Assembly: GCA_965223095.1 (NCBI GenBank)
Contig: OZ244979.1
Location: 1,984,001-2,048,000 of the forward strand
Direction: 5' to 3'
Source of the DNA: J054 sp965223095
Lineage (GTDB): Bacteria > Pseudomonadota > Gammaproteobacteria > Steroidobacterales > GCA-2729495
Length of the DNA: 64,000 bases
Shown: positions 1 to 8,205 of the stretch, in pieces
Layout of the letters: each line of letters opens with the position of its first letter
Position numbering within the stretch: position 1 is the first letter of the stretch
The notes under the pieces: model-generated
Told to the model about the DNA's origin: nothing
Databases searched by the model: none
What the model saw: the letters and a program-made list of their open reading frames with translations, nothing else
Program-made: the position numbers and the translations under genes

Positions 1-465
1 CGCTAATGCGGCGCCAAAGCCCGCGGTAAAACTTGCCCCGGCCGATGGCTCCCGCGGTGCCTTGTCGGTGAGCTCATTAATATGGTTAATGCTGTCCCGG
101 AGGTCAGCGATTTGGTTATTTAAAACCCGCTCGAGTTGTTCGTATGGCAAGAATTCCGAGAAATAGATGGTGGCAAGAAACTCCGAGCGCAGTTTATGTT
201 GCGGCCGGGCGCTGGCCAGTGCACGAGCAAATTCGCGCTTGCCTTGCGCGGTGATTGCGTAGACTTTACGGTCCGGTTTCCCGGTCTGCGGCACACGCTC
301 GCACTCGATGAGCCCCTTGTTGGCTAAATCGGCCAGAGCAGGATAGATGGAGCCGTAGCCGGCCGGAAAAAAGTATTTAAAGGTAGATTCGAATTCTTTT
401 TTTAGCTCGTATCCACAGGCGTTGCGGGTGCTCAGAAGTCCAAGGCAGAGGGTTTTTACGTCCAT
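1..465 (-). CDS. PadR-family transcriptional regulator (3' end cut by window edge)
   Basis: The reverse strand reads from ATG at 465 with no stop for 155 codons and runs off the left edge. The N-terminal part matches the PadR winged helix: a short start MDVKTLCLGLL, then CGYELKKEFE, a turn with FFPAGYGSIYPAL, and a wing region with KPDRKVYAITAQG. The part after residue ~100 is charged and helical, as in the dimerisation arm of PadR proteins, which are usually 170-190 residues, so 20-40 residues are probably missing. PadR proteins bind DNA as dimers and answer to small molecules such as phenolics or drugs; the ligand here is unknown. A 15-base palindrome lies 54 bases upstream at 519-533 and could be its own operator. 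Family call is firm; target genes are not visible. Confidence 0.85.
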   Translation of the reverse strand, partial: MDVKTLCLGLLSTRNACGYELKKEFESTFKYFFPAGYGSIYPALADLANKGLIECERVPQTGKPDRKVYAITAQGKREFARALASARPQHKLRSEFLATIYFSEFLPYEQLERVLNNQIADLRDSINHINELTDKAPREPSAGASFTAGFGAALA

Positions 466-518
466 TGTTTGCGCTGCTTTAATAGCTGGTTGCCGGCGAC
501 TAGCGGTCGCTCGTATGT

Positions 519-533
519 GTATCGGACCGATAC
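519..533. promoter_or_regulatory. Palindrome upstream of the PadR gene, candidate operator
   Basis: GTATCGG-A-CCGATAC is a perfect inverted repeat with 7-base arms around one central base. It sits 54 bases before the PadR start codon. PadR regulators commonly bind palindromes in their own promoter region. Assignment to this regulator is inference from position. Confidence 0.4.
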
Positions 534-1227
534 TGTAAGTGCCCAGGCCCAGGCTGTGCCACTGACTGCATCACAGCTGCTTACGCTGCAGCGAGACCTT
601 CGTTTGCCGAGATGAGCGTAACTCTTTGTGAAACCAAGGATTCGCATCGGAAATTCGAGTTCAGCCCACCTATATATCGGCTTGTAACAATTTGTAACTT
701 GCTGATGTATCAAATAATTCGGCCGAGATTTGCGCAGCCTGGTCGCGGCCATGCAGGGCAAATTTCGACCCACTTTCGCCGCCTCGCTGGGGCGCGACGG
801 TTCGCTCGCGTCATGATGCGACGCCGGTCAGGGGCGGTCGCTACAGTCAGATTCTGTTGGCTTCTTGGGTCAGTGTTGCAGCCGTCGCGATGGCCAGCCG
901 CCGCGCTTGCCCAACAAACTTGCGTGACCGCGAGCTGAACCCGAACCGTTCTGGGCGCACCAATACTCGATAAATCGAGCCTTTCTATTGCGGTATCTGC
1001 AAGCGAAACGCCTGCGGCCGAAGCAGGGGCCTGCGTTGTATTCATCAATGATGCGGGCGGTGCTAGGCCTGTCGCACCCGCCCGTGAAGTGCGCAGTATC
1101 CGCATGTCCGGGCGGCGCCGAATTCCCGCCGCGCTGTGTTTTGGGTTTGATCGCTGGATTATGTTGATTCGCGACGGCGTCACGTCGCTTCGTGGGGACC
1201 TTGCCGCAGTCCGGCATGGCGGATGAA

Positions 1228-1251
1228 GGGGCAAGGCCCCGCGCGTATAAT
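1228..1251 (+). promoter_or_regulatory. Possible promoter of the TPR gene
   Basis: A perfect TATAAT lies at 1246-1251, 42 bases before the ATG at 1293. No good -35 box is seen at the normal distance. A tight hairpin (GGGGC-AAG-GCCCC, 1228-1240) lies just upstream of the -10 box, within the expected spacer. Weak call. Confidence 0.3.
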
Positions 1252-1292
1252 GTCGCCATCGCCTGCACGCGGAGTAATGTTGCTTCGATATC

Positions 1293-1790
1293 ATGGCTAG
1301 ACTACAAAGTCTGCTGATTACGCTGTGCCTTCTGCCGGGGTTGGCGGATGCCGATGTCGCGGATTCGGCAACCGTTATCGGCACGCCATCACAGCTGGCC
1401 GATGGCGCGAGGGCTTTACAGTTTCGCGACTATGAAGTGGGGGTTCGCCTCACCCTGGAGGGGTTACGCGGCACGGTGGCGCCCAGGGAACGCGCCGCCG
1501 CCTTGAGCAATTTGTGCGCGGGTTATGCGGGCTTAGAGCGTTTTGATGAGGCCATCGATGCCTGCAATAGAGCCCTTGCATTGAATGCTGTGCCCTGGCG
1601 CGTCCTGAACAACCGGGCCATTGCCTATTTGGGCAAAGGTCAGCTGCAAGCGGCGCGCAGCGACGTCGAGGCGGGGCTTAAACTTAATCCCGATTCGGGA
1701 AAGTTACAGAAGGTATTGATGATGATTGAAATCGCCGAAATGCAACCGCGCATTAGTATCGCCGATGCCTCGACCGCGATGCCAAACTAG
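1293..1790 (+). CDS. Exported tetratricopeptide-repeat (TPR) protein
   Basis: A 165-residue protein beginning with a hydrophobic stretch (LLITLCLLPGLADA) that reads as a cleavable signal peptide, so it is probably periplasmic. Residues ~45-145 form three helical-hairpin repeats of the TPR type: the second has LSNLCAGYAGLERFDEAIDACNRAL and the third starts NNRAIAYLGKGQLQAARSDV, each with the usual Ala/Gly/Tyr spacing and the closing L.LNP. TPR proteins mediate protein-protein contacts and have no catalytic role. The C-terminal ~20 residues are not repeat-like. It stands alone, with a HiPIP gene downstream on the same strand but 160 bases away. No partner can be named. Confidence 0.7.
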   Translation: MARLQSLLITLCLLPGLADADVADSATVIGTPSQLADGARALQFRDYEVGVRLTLEGLRGTVAPRERAAALSNLCAGYAGLERFDEAIDACNRALALNAVPWRVLNNRAIAYLGKGQLQAARSDVEAGLKLNPDSGKLQKVLMMIEIAEMQPRISIADASTAMPN

Positions 1791-1953
1791 GTAAAATTAC
1801 TCATTCGGGTCGAATCGGCAGTTTGTTAGCCTAATTACTAAGAGTCCTCCTAAAGCCACCTGTATAGAACCCTATTCTGCATTTTCCGTCGCGGCGAGCA
1901 GGTGCTTGCCCAGCGGCAATATTTGTGAGTTGTTTGAAAACAAGGAAGAGTCC

Positions 1954-2289
1954 ATGCAAGAGAAGAATCTAGATCGACGAAAATTTTTGCAACGCGCAGC
2001 TGCCGTGTTACCGGCTGGCGCATTTATTTTGCACAGTGAAGTTAGCGCTGATGACCTACCGAAGCTAGACGTAGCTGACCCGGCGGCGAAAGCGCTACTT
2101 TATGTTGAAGATGCAGCTGACGTTGATACGTCTAATCCCCTAGCTGGTCGCTTCGAGCCGGGTCAAGACTGCGCTAACTGCTCCCAAATCCAAGGCGAGG
2201 ACGGCGCAGCGTGGCGGCCTTGCGGAATTTTCCCCGGTAAGGTTGTTGCAGCCGCCGGTTGGTGCAGCGTTTGGGCGCCGAAGCCTTAG
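1954..2289 (+). CDS. High-potential iron-sulfur protein (HiPIP)
   Basis: The 111-residue reading from ATG 1954 is preferred over earlier codons because AAGGAAGAG lies just before it. Residues 8-14 (RRKFLQR) followed by a hydrophobic run resemble a twin-arginine signal, fitting a cofactor protein folded before export. The mature part has four cysteines at 73, 76, 90 and 104 (C-x2-C-x13-C-x13-C), the HiPIP pattern that holds one [4Fe-4S] cluster, plus the conserved GWC near the end. HiPIPs are small soluble periplasmic electron carriers that accept electrons from the bc1 complex or from thiosulfate, sulfite or arsenite oxidation and pass them to oxidases or reaction centres. No redox partner gene is adjacent. 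Composition is normal for the family. Confidence 0.9.
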   Translation: MQEKNLDRRKFLQRAAAVLPAGAFILHSEVSADDLPKLDVADPAAKALLYVEDAADVDTSNPLAGRFEPGQDCANCSQIQGEDGAAWRPCGIFPGKVVAAAGWCSVWAPKP

Positions 2290-2596
2290 GTTTCGGCGTT
2301 AAATTCCTCTATTCGTACGGTGGTTTTACCGCTGGTTACGTTGTCTATGTATCACAACGCAGCCGGCGGTGGGGTCGTTGCTTTTTTTCCATTAAGTCGC
2401 TTCGCGCCTTTAGGGTAAGCTAGGCGCCGCGTTCCCGCGGCTTTGCCGTGAGCAGGCTGTCTTTTGGGTTGCTTCGTAGATTCCCGCAATTCTATCCGGT
2501 CGACTTCGGCATTGATTCGCCTCGGCTTGGCTGCCGATGCACAACGGTTTTAAATAGAAACTTTATTCGCGGTGGAGCTTTGAAGGTTTGGTGTCG
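2290..2596. other. Intergenic region between convergent HiPIP and SirB2 genes
   Basis: About 300 bases with no credible reading frame. It contains the possible terminator at 2355-2388. The rest shows no repeats or clear structure. Confidence 0.5.
2355..2388 (+). terminator. Possible terminator after the HiPIP gene
   Basis: CAACG (2355-2359) and CGTTG (2376-2380) can pair across a GC-rich loop and are followed by a run of seven T (2382-2388). The stem is short, so this is a weak intrinsic terminator candidate. It lies 65 bases after the HiPIP stop. Confidence 0.4.
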
Positions 2597-2980
2597 CTAG
2601 GCGCCAAGGCAAGTTCGAGGATCGCGGCATAGGGCAACCCCGACGATATAAGCCAGCGTGGCGCAGGCCGCAGCTAGCGCAAGGCCTCTGAGTTTGCGAT
2701 TTGGCCCTCTTCGCAGCGCAATATGGCCAAGAATGATGTAGGCAATCACCGCGAGAAATTTGGCGGTTAACCAGCCATCAACAAAGGGATATTGGCCGAT
2801 GAGCGGGGTCATGCCCAGGGCGCTAAAAAATAGCAGGCTATCATTGATATGCGGTGCGATGCGCATGGTCGGGTGTTGCAGCCATGCGGATTCGCGCAGC
2901 ATCCAAAATCCGCGCAAGACGAATAATCCAATCGCAATGACGACCGTTGTAAGGTGTATAGATTTTAGGGCCGTAAACAT
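2597..2980 (-). CDS. SirB2-family inner-membrane protein
   Basis: A 127-residue hydrophobic protein with four predicted membrane helices (about 8-25, 43-63, 70-88, 98-116). The opening (KSIHLTTVVIAIGLFVLRG), the P-H-x-N-D segment after helix 1 and the central PLIGQYPFVDGWLTAK are typical of the SirB2 family (COG3094). The name comes from a Salmonella locus affecting invasion gene expression; the molecular function is unknown, and in many gammaproteobacteria the gene is a stand-alone housekeeping membrane gene. The ATG at 2980 begins the family domain directly. It faces the HiPIP gene and has no operon partner. Confidence 0.8.
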   Translation of the reverse strand: MFTALKSIHLTTVVIAIGLFVLRGFWMLRESAWLQHPTMRIAPHINDSLLFFSALGMTPLIGQYPFVDGWLTAKFLAVIAYIILGHIALRRGPNRKLRGLALAAACATLAYIVGVALCRDPRTCLGA

Positions 2981-3217
2981 GCCTATCTTGAAACCTAGGC
3001 TCGTGTTATGAAAGTTTTGACTCTAACAAAAGTTTGTTGGAACGCCATTGCGCTAATTGACCGGCCCCAGTCATGCAATCAGCCGCCCGGACCGCCGCAG
3101 CCGAAACTGTGACAGTGCTGAACTACGCCGCGGTGATGTTTGCGAGAGCGGTAGCGCTTGCTAGGAAGCGGATGATCAAGCGGGAGCAGCCGCAGATCTA
3201 TTCCCGTGGTCTGATTC

Positions 3218-4462
3218 CTAATCTGCAGCAGAATTGGGCCATGCATCGGGATATAAGCTGGCTACCGAAACGCGGGTGCCCGCCGGTGCGTCGTCCACGC
3301 CTTCGCTGATGATTGCCCAGCAATTAGCCCGAGTCAGGGGCAGTATCCGAAAGGACTCTTGTCCCTTCAATATTTCTACCTCAAGCTGGCCTGTCTTGCC
3401 GATGCGCGCATGCGCCTTGGCAAAAAAACGTGGACCTGCTCTTTTGCGCGCAATGTTCACCGTGTTCGCCACGCTAAAGCATTCGGGCGGGAAGTCTTGC
3501 AGGGCACGGATACCCGGCACCACGAAGAATCTTAGGCCAACGGCAACGGCCATGGGATTGCCTGGCAGTCCAAAAACCCATGTCTTATCGGGCAACTGCG
3601 CGAGCAAAATCGGTTTGCCGGGTCGAATCAGGACCTTGTGAAAATGAATGCTGGCATCCAGCCGCTCAAGTGCCGCGGGTACCGCGTCGAATCGTCCCGC
3701 GGATACGCCGCCGGTGGTGACCACTAAGTCAGCATCCGACGCGGCTGCGGCAACGCGCTCGGCGATGGTTTCGGCTTCGTCGCCAGCGGTTGTCAGGCTA
3801 ATCAGCTCAGCTCCGCAGCGCGGCACCGCGGCCCGCAAGTATGGACCGTTGGCGTCACGAATGTATCCTGATGCCAGCTTGGCACCACGGTTCACAACCT
3901 CCGCACCCGTTGTAACCACCGCGAGCCTTGGTCGTGGTCGCACGGATAGGTGATCGTAGCCAGCCGCCGCGCAGGCCATCAGTCGTTCCGGTGTCAGGCT
4001 GCTATGAGCGGCAACAATTTCCGTCCCGCGACGGAAATCTTCGCCAGCGCGGCGAATGTTCTCGCCTTGACGGGCGGGTGCTAGAAATTGGACTCGACTG
4101 CTGTCCGCACCGCGCCTAGTTCGCTCCACGGGAACCACCACATCGCAATCCTGGGGCAGGGGTGCGCCGGTCATGATTTCTATTGCCTGACCCGCCGGCA
4201 ACCGGGTACCCACCGCGTCGCCGGCAACCAGGCTTGTCGCAATTTCCAGCTCAGCTGGGTGATTCGCCGATGCGTCCTGGATATCCTGAGCGACGAGGGC
4301 GAAGCCATCCATGGCTGCATTGTCAAAATTCGGCACATCCATCAGGCTATCAATGCGCGCAGGGGTAACCGTACCGAGCGCCGCGCCCAGCGGCAGTTTG
4401 CGCGGCGGCAATGGCGAAATGGCCTTGCTGATAATTTCTAGGGCTTCTGTATAGCCAATCAC
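3218..4462 (-). CDS. moeA: Molybdopterin molybdenumtransferase MoeA (first copy)
   Basis: MoeA inserts molybdate into adenylylated molybdopterin, the last common step of molybdenum cofactor synthesis, in the cytoplasm. Family marks are VPNFDNAAMDGFAL, IMTGAPLPQDCDVVVPVE, the MogA-like nucleotide domain with VVTTGGVSAGRFD, RPGKPILL and FGLPGNPMAVAV, followed by a C-terminal beta domain. About 414 residues from GTG 4462 matches the family length. The frame stays open to a TTG at 4591, but the extra residues (rich in Cys/Arg/Gly) do not look like MoeA, so the GTG aligned with the family start is preferred; no strong ribosome site supports either. A second, clearly different MoeA lies at 61896-63116. 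The rightward neighbour is a molybdoenzyme chaperone, which fits a molybdoenzyme need. Confidence 0.88.
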   Translation of the reverse strand: MIGYTEALEIISKAISPLPPRKLPLGAALGTVTPARIDSLMDVPNFDNAAMDGFALVAQDIQDASANHPAELEIATSLVAGDAVGTRLPAGQAIEIMTGAPLPQDCDVVVPVERTRRGADSSRVQFLAPARQGENIRRAGEDFRRGTEIVAAHSSLTPERLMACAAAGYDHLSVRPRPRLAVVTTGAEVVNRGAKLASGYIRDANGPYLRAAVPRCGAELISLTTAGDEAETIAERVAAAASDADLVVTTGGVSAGRFDAVPAALERLDASIHFHKVLIRPGKPILLAQLPDKTWVFGLPGNPMAVAVGLRFFVVPGIRALQDFPPECFSVANTVNIARKRAGPRFFAKAHARIGKTGQLEVEILKGQESFRILPLTRANCWAIISEGVDDAPAGTRVSVASLYPDAWPNSAAD

Positions 4463-4780
4463 GGCATCGAATCTGGTTAAAGGCTGCAGTGTAAGGGAAG
4501 CTGCGAAACCTCGCGAGGCGCCTCGATGTCTCGAATACCCGTCGAGCAAACACCCCGCCAATGCGTGTAAGCAGGACTTATTGCCGTGCAATAGCTGTGG
4601 CAGTCACCCGGCAGCGTAATTTTTGAGCTAAAGTAATGCTGCCGACGCGGGATTACCGAATCTGGGCGGTTCCTCAGTTCATTTCCGCTAAGTGCTCAGC
4701 CCGTGCCGCAGACACAATGTTCGCCAATATTGGCGGGGCTGTGCCGGCGCCATTCTTCAGCAGCTTGGAATTCAATCACC

Positions 4781-4912
4781 ATGACCATTGCGCTGGCGTG
4801 TTTTGCGGTTGTGACCTATGGCGCAGAATTAGCCTTGGAAAGAAGCCGCGAATTTGACGTTTTTTATAAGACCCGGGCTATGGCCTTTGACTCGGAGATC
4901 GGTTGCCCATGA
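4781..4912 (+). CDS. Possible small membrane peptide or gene remnant overlapping the chaperone start
   Basis: A 43-codon frame from ATG 4781 has a hydrophobic N-terminus (TIALACFAVVTYG) and a charged second half. Its TGA (4910-4912) overlaps the next gene's ATG (4909-4911) as ATGA, a common translational-coupling layout. This could be a real short leader or subunit, or the 3' remnant of a lost upstream gene. No family is recognised. Confidence 0.3.
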   Translation: MTIALACFAVVTYGAELALERSREFDVFYKTRAMAFDSEIGCP

Positions 4913-5595
4913 GTACCATGCCAGGCGCGCCTGAAAATACGCATCGCCAAGTGGTGAATCGCAGCGACTCTGATTTGGCGGCCGCGCGCTGCACCGCCTA
5001 TGCGGTTTGTTCGGAATTGATCGCATCGCCGCACGATCTAGACCCGCGTCCTAGTCTGCGCGAAAAGCAGGGTATTGGCGGTCTGCTAGCCAAGGCTGAG
5101 CAACTAGACGCGTGCATAGCGGTATTGTCGGCGATGGATCTGGACACACTGCGTCGCGAGTACAGCGGTTTGTTCGAAGTGGGTAATGACGGCCCGCCCG
5201 TAGCGATACGCGAAGACCTAAGTACCGGGCAACGCGCCGGAACGCGGGAAGACTTGATTCGCTTTTATGACTATTTCGGCTATGTCTTAGCGGAGGGCTA
5301 TGCCTGGGCGCCAGATCATCTCTCGGTGGAATTGGAGTTCATGCATTTTTTATGTTTTCGTGAAGCGAGCGCGAAAGAAGACCGCCGATCTTTTCAACTG
5401 GCACAGGCGGATTTTGCGAGCCGGCATTTTGCCTGGTTGGATAACTGGGCTGCGGACGTATTGAAGCTGGCGCCGGAGTCCGTTTACGCAACACTTGCCG
5501 CGGCCTTGGCGGAATTCGTTGCGGCGGATTTGAATTGGCAGCTAGGTACCATTTTGCCGGGTGGGGAGATGGCGGACGGTAGTCGTCGCAGTTAG
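4909..5595 (+). CDS. TorD/DmsD-type molybdoenzyme assembly chaperone
   Basis: An all-helical 228-residue cytoplasmic protein. The segment LRREYSGLFEVGNDGPPV, then REDL and RFYDYFGYVLAEGYAWAPDHLSVELEFMHFL, carries the family signature P-D-H-L-x-x-E-L-E-F-M. This version resembles the chaperones encoded with periplasmic type II DMSO-reductase-family enzymes (ethylbenzene, selenate, chlorate, dimethylsulfide enzymes). Such chaperones bind the Tat signal and the apo-catalytic subunit so that molybdenum cofactor is loaded before export. The ATG at 4909 overlaps a small frame as ATGA; a TTG two codons earlier is possible. A cytochrome c lipoprotein follows and moeA is divergent on the left, but no catalytic subunit lies in the window, so its client is unknown. 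Confidence 0.8.
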   Translation: MSTMPGAPENTHRQVVNRSDSDLAAARCTAYAVCSELIASPHDLDPRPSLREKQGIGGLLAKAEQLDACIAVLSAMDLDTLRREYSGLFEVGNDGPPVAIREDLSTGQRAGTREDLIRFYDYFGYVLAEGYAWAPDHLSVELEFMHFLCFREASAKEDRRSFQLAQADFASRHFAWLDNWAADVLKLAPESVYATLAAALAEFVAADLNWQLGTILPGGEMADGSRRS

Positions 5596-5785
5596 CTAGA
5601 CTCCGCCGTTCTAGCGGGCTTGCGCCGGATTTTTACCTGGCTGTCGCCAGGATCGCGTCCCAGTCGCTTGGTACGTCGACTCGTTTCGGGCTGAATTATG
5701 ATCTGGCGATTGGTCTGAGTCGGTGTAGCCGTCAACTGATTTGACCGCGTCTTGTCCGGGTGAGAGGGCGTGATGGGATTTAGTG

Positions 5786-6271
5786 ATGCGATTAGTCGAT
5801 TGTCGCGCTAGCTTGACGCTGGCCGTTTATTTATTGGTGCCGATCTTGGCTGCCTGTACAGGCACTGCCGACAGGATTGTTGATGAAGGCCCGGCGCAGC
5901 CGTCGATTCAGGATCCTGCGTCGCCCGGTTCTGTCGATGAACCGCCCGCCGACAAGACCAAATCTGGCTTACCGGCGTTTGATTCCGCACCATCCCAGGT
6001 CATCCCAGCCGGCAAGCAGGCCTTTGATCGTCATTGCATGACCTGCCATGGTCTCGACGGTGACGGGGTGCCGGGACTTGGGGTCAGTTTAGTGGCATCG
6101 GATTTCGTGGCGACTCATTCCGTTGGGCAATTGGTCGAGTTCTTGCAAGCGGGGCGGTTGCCTGATGACGCCGGCACAATTTGGGGGCGTTCCATGCCCG
6201 GATTCGCCTGGTTACCTGCTGAGGAGCTATCGGTACTGAGTGTCTACGTTAAGAATTTACAAGGCGACTAA
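5786..6271 (+). CDS. Lipoprotein c-type cytochrome
   Basis: The 161-residue protein starts with a lipoprotein signal ending in LAAC (Cys24), then a Pro/Asp-rich linker of ~45 residues, then a class I cytochrome c domain. The haem site is C84-M-T-C87-H88, and M137 in RSMPGF is a good sixth ligand. The domain ends with the usual helix (ELSVLSVYVKNLQ). It should be anchored to a membrane facing the periplasm and pass single electrons. It is 190 bases after the chaperone on the same strand; together they suggest electron transfer to or from a periplasmic molybdoenzyme whose gene is elsewhere. The ATG at 5786 (second codon after a GTG) puts the signal peptide in normal position. Confidence 0.85.
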   Translation: MRLVDCRASLTLAVYLLVPILAACTGTADRIVDEGPAQPSIQDPASPGSVDEPPADKTKSGLPAFDSAPSQVIPAGKQAFDRHCMTCHGLDGDGVPGLGVSLVASDFVATHSVGQLVEFLQAGRLPDDAGTIWGRSMPGFAWLPAEELSVLSVYVKNLQGD

Positions 6272-6714
6272 TCGGCCGATGCGCAGGTTCCTGGCGGGGC
6301 TGGTTCGATCGCTAGTCTGCATCGCGATGGATGGTTTATGCGCCGGGTAAACGCCACTCGCCGGCATCGTCGCTGCAGTTGAAGATCCGGGCTGGCGGGC
6401 GGGGAACCTGCGCGTCGCCGTCCATCACCGGCTCTGCCCAGCAGGTATCAAGACAAGCTACCAAACAACGGTCAGTCCTAGAATTCCTTGTCTTTAGCCG
6501 GCTGTATTCCACGGTGCTGCCACGCGGACCTTACGCCCGGGTGAGCGAGGATTCGCGGCAGCCGCCATTCGATTAAATGCCAAGTCCGTGTTTAGCCAGG
6601 TTCCGGCGAAGATATCTTGGCCGAATGACTTTGCGCCGGGCCGGACCAAACAGTATGCTCCACGGGCCCTGGGGTCGCCATGATGGCCACGGAAGGGGTT
6701 TTGGGGGGGTAAAC
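6272..6714. other. Intergenic region before the MFS carrier gene
   Basis: About 440 bases. An 81-codon plus-strand frame (6331-6576) has no recognisable domain and Arg/Ser-rich composition, so it is not called. No terminator or clear promoter was recognised; this region should hold the promoter of the MFS gene. Confidence 0.45.
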
Positions 6715-8049
6715 ATGCAGCAGTCAGCGCAGGCCGCGAAGCCTTGGCCGAGTCCCAGGAAGGCTTGGTATGCGGTGGCAATTTTGGTGATCGCGTTCAT
6801 TTTTTCCTTTATTGATCGCATCATCATCGCGCTACTCGTGGATCCTCTGAAGTTGGATCTGGGGCTGTCCGACACTCAGCTGGGTATTTTGCAGGGCCTG
6901 GCCTTCGCCGTTTTTTATGCGCTGGTGGGTATTCCCATTGGCCGCTGGGCCGACCGTTACAGCCGTCGCCGAATTATCGGCATTGGGATTTTTCTATGGA
7001 GCCTAATGACGGCGGCCTGCGGACTGGCAAAGAGTTTCTTTCAGCTGTTCCTCGCGCGCGTCGGCGTAGGCGTTGGCGAGGCCGCTTTGTCGCCTGCGGC
7101 ATACTCAATGATTTCTGACTATTTTCCACCGCGGCAACTTGGCCGGGCCATCGGCGTTTATCAATCCGGCGCGTTTTTTGGAGCTGGCATCGCGTTTCTG
7201 GTGGGCGGCCTGGTCATTCAGATGGTCAGTGGTGGCGACGACATTACTCTGCCCTTGGTCGGCGCGGTCCGGCCGTGGCAGATGGTATTTTTCGTGGTGG
7301 GGTTGCCAGGAATACTGGTCGCTCTGCTGATGTGGACCGTGGCTGAGCCGGAACGTCGCGGTACCGTCATGGGCCCCGGAGAAGGTATACCACTCAGTCA
7401 AGTATGGGCCTTTGTACAGTCGCGGGCGCGCGTTTTTATTGCGCATTTTTGCGGTTTTGCGTTATTGGCGGTTCCCATAACAACCATTCTGACCTGGGCA
7501 CCCACCCATTTTATCCGGGCGCTGGGCTTTGCGCCGCCGAAGGCCGCGCTCACCCTGGGTGCAATCCTAATTGTCTTATCGCCCTTGGGGGTATTTGCGG
7601 GCGGTTGGTTGGCCGACATTCTTCGGCAGCGCGGTCATACCGACTCCGCATTGCGTGTCGGGATGCTGGGTGGCCTGCTGATGCTGCCCTTTTGTCTTTC
7701 GGCGACAACGGTGGCGGATCCTGAACTAGCGACGCTGTTATTTTGCCCATTTATCTTTTTTGCCAGTTTTGGGCTGGCCATGGCACCGGCGGCCTTGCAA
7801 GTGGTTGTCCCGAATCAAATGCGCGCCCAGGTCACGGCAACTTGGATGTTGGTGCTGAACATTGTCACCGCGGGCATCGGGCCGACGGCGGTGCCCTTCA
7901 TCAGCGATCTGGTCTTTACGGGTCCCGAGGGCATCGGCAAGGCCATGGCTGCGGTCAATAGCATCGCGGTGCCGTTAGCCGTGTTGGCGCTTTGGTCTGG
8001 GCTTAGGGTTTTCCGCGCGGCTGTTAGTGAAAATTCAACCGAAGAATAG
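6715..8049 (+). CDS. MFS transporter, spinster-like
   Basis: A 444-residue carrier with twelve predicted membrane helices. The loop 2-3 motif is GIPIGRWADRYSRRRIIG, the MFS signature, and the first helix has FSFIDRIIIALLVDPLKLDLGLSD-like sequence (here read in short pieces: FSFIDRI, LDLGLSDTQLG), characteristic of the spinster-like group common in marine proteobacteria and sphingomonads. ATG 6715 is chosen because a G-rich ribosome site lies 5-10 bases before it and the protein then begins in register with relatives; the frame is open upstream to 6577 but that part is not MFS-like. A TonB-dependent receptor follows 156 bases downstream on the same strand, so the pair may take one substrate across both membranes. 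Substrate unknown. Confidence 0.85.
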   Translation: MQQSAQAAKPWPSPRKAWYAVAILVIAFIFSFIDRIIIALLVDPLKLDLGLSDTQLGILQGLAFAVFYALVGIPIGRWADRYSRRRIIGIGIFLWSLMTAACGLAKSFFQLFLARVGVGVGEAALSPAAYSMISDYFPPRQLGRAIGVYQSGAFFGAGIAFLVGGLVIQMVSGGDDITLPLVGAVRPWQMVFFVVGLPGILVALLMWTVAEPERRGTVMGPGEGIPLSQVWAFVQSRARVFIAHFCGFALLAVPITTILTWAPTHFIRALGFAPPKAALTLGAILIVLSPLGVFAGGWLADILRQRGHTDSALRVGMLGGLLMLPFCLSATTVADPELATLLFCPFIFFASFGLAMAPAALQVVVPNQMRAQVTATWMLVLNIVTAGIGPTAVPFISDLVFTGPEGIGKAMAAVNSIAVPLAVLALWSGLRVFRAAVSENSTEE

Positions 8050-8145
8050 AAAATTGTAGCGCAATGGATGTCTGCTGCCTCGGTTGATAGGGAGATTTTG
8101 CCACGAAGAGGGCCGTTAATCAGCGTGCAATCTTTTTGGAAGTTT

Positions 8146-8164
8146 GGTAAAGAGTTTCTTTACC
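8146..8164 (+). promoter_or_regulatory. Hairpin in the leader of the TonB-receptor gene
   Basis: GGTAAAG-AGTTT-CTTTACC forms a perfect 7-base stem with a 5-base loop, 41 bases before the receptor ATG. No T run follows, so it is not a classical terminator; it could be an operator or an RNA control element. Confidence 0.25.
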
Positions 8165-8205
8165 GTAGAGTTAATTTGAATCGATAAATATTAAGGTAAA
8201 TAAGA

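Larger units (their letters stand above)
466..1292. other. Long intergenic region between PadR gene and TPR gene
   Basis: About 830 bases without a convincing gene. The open frames here on both strands have improbable composition (Arg/Ala/Pro-rich, no recognisable domain) and overlap one another. Visible elements are the palindrome at 519-533, two direct TTGTAAC repeats at 682-688 and 692-698 spaced ten bases apart (one helical turn), and a -10-like box near 1246. The size would allow a small RNA or a decayed gene, but nothing proves either. Confidence 0.5.

Noticed and set aside
710..1384. A 224-codon minus-strand frame, and others at 456-773, 612-938 and 870-1268
   Set aside because: They overlap each other and the TPR gene, are Arg/Ala/Pro-rich and show no domain.
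6331..6576. An 81-codon frame before the MFS gene
   Set aside because: Low-complexity basic composition and no family.
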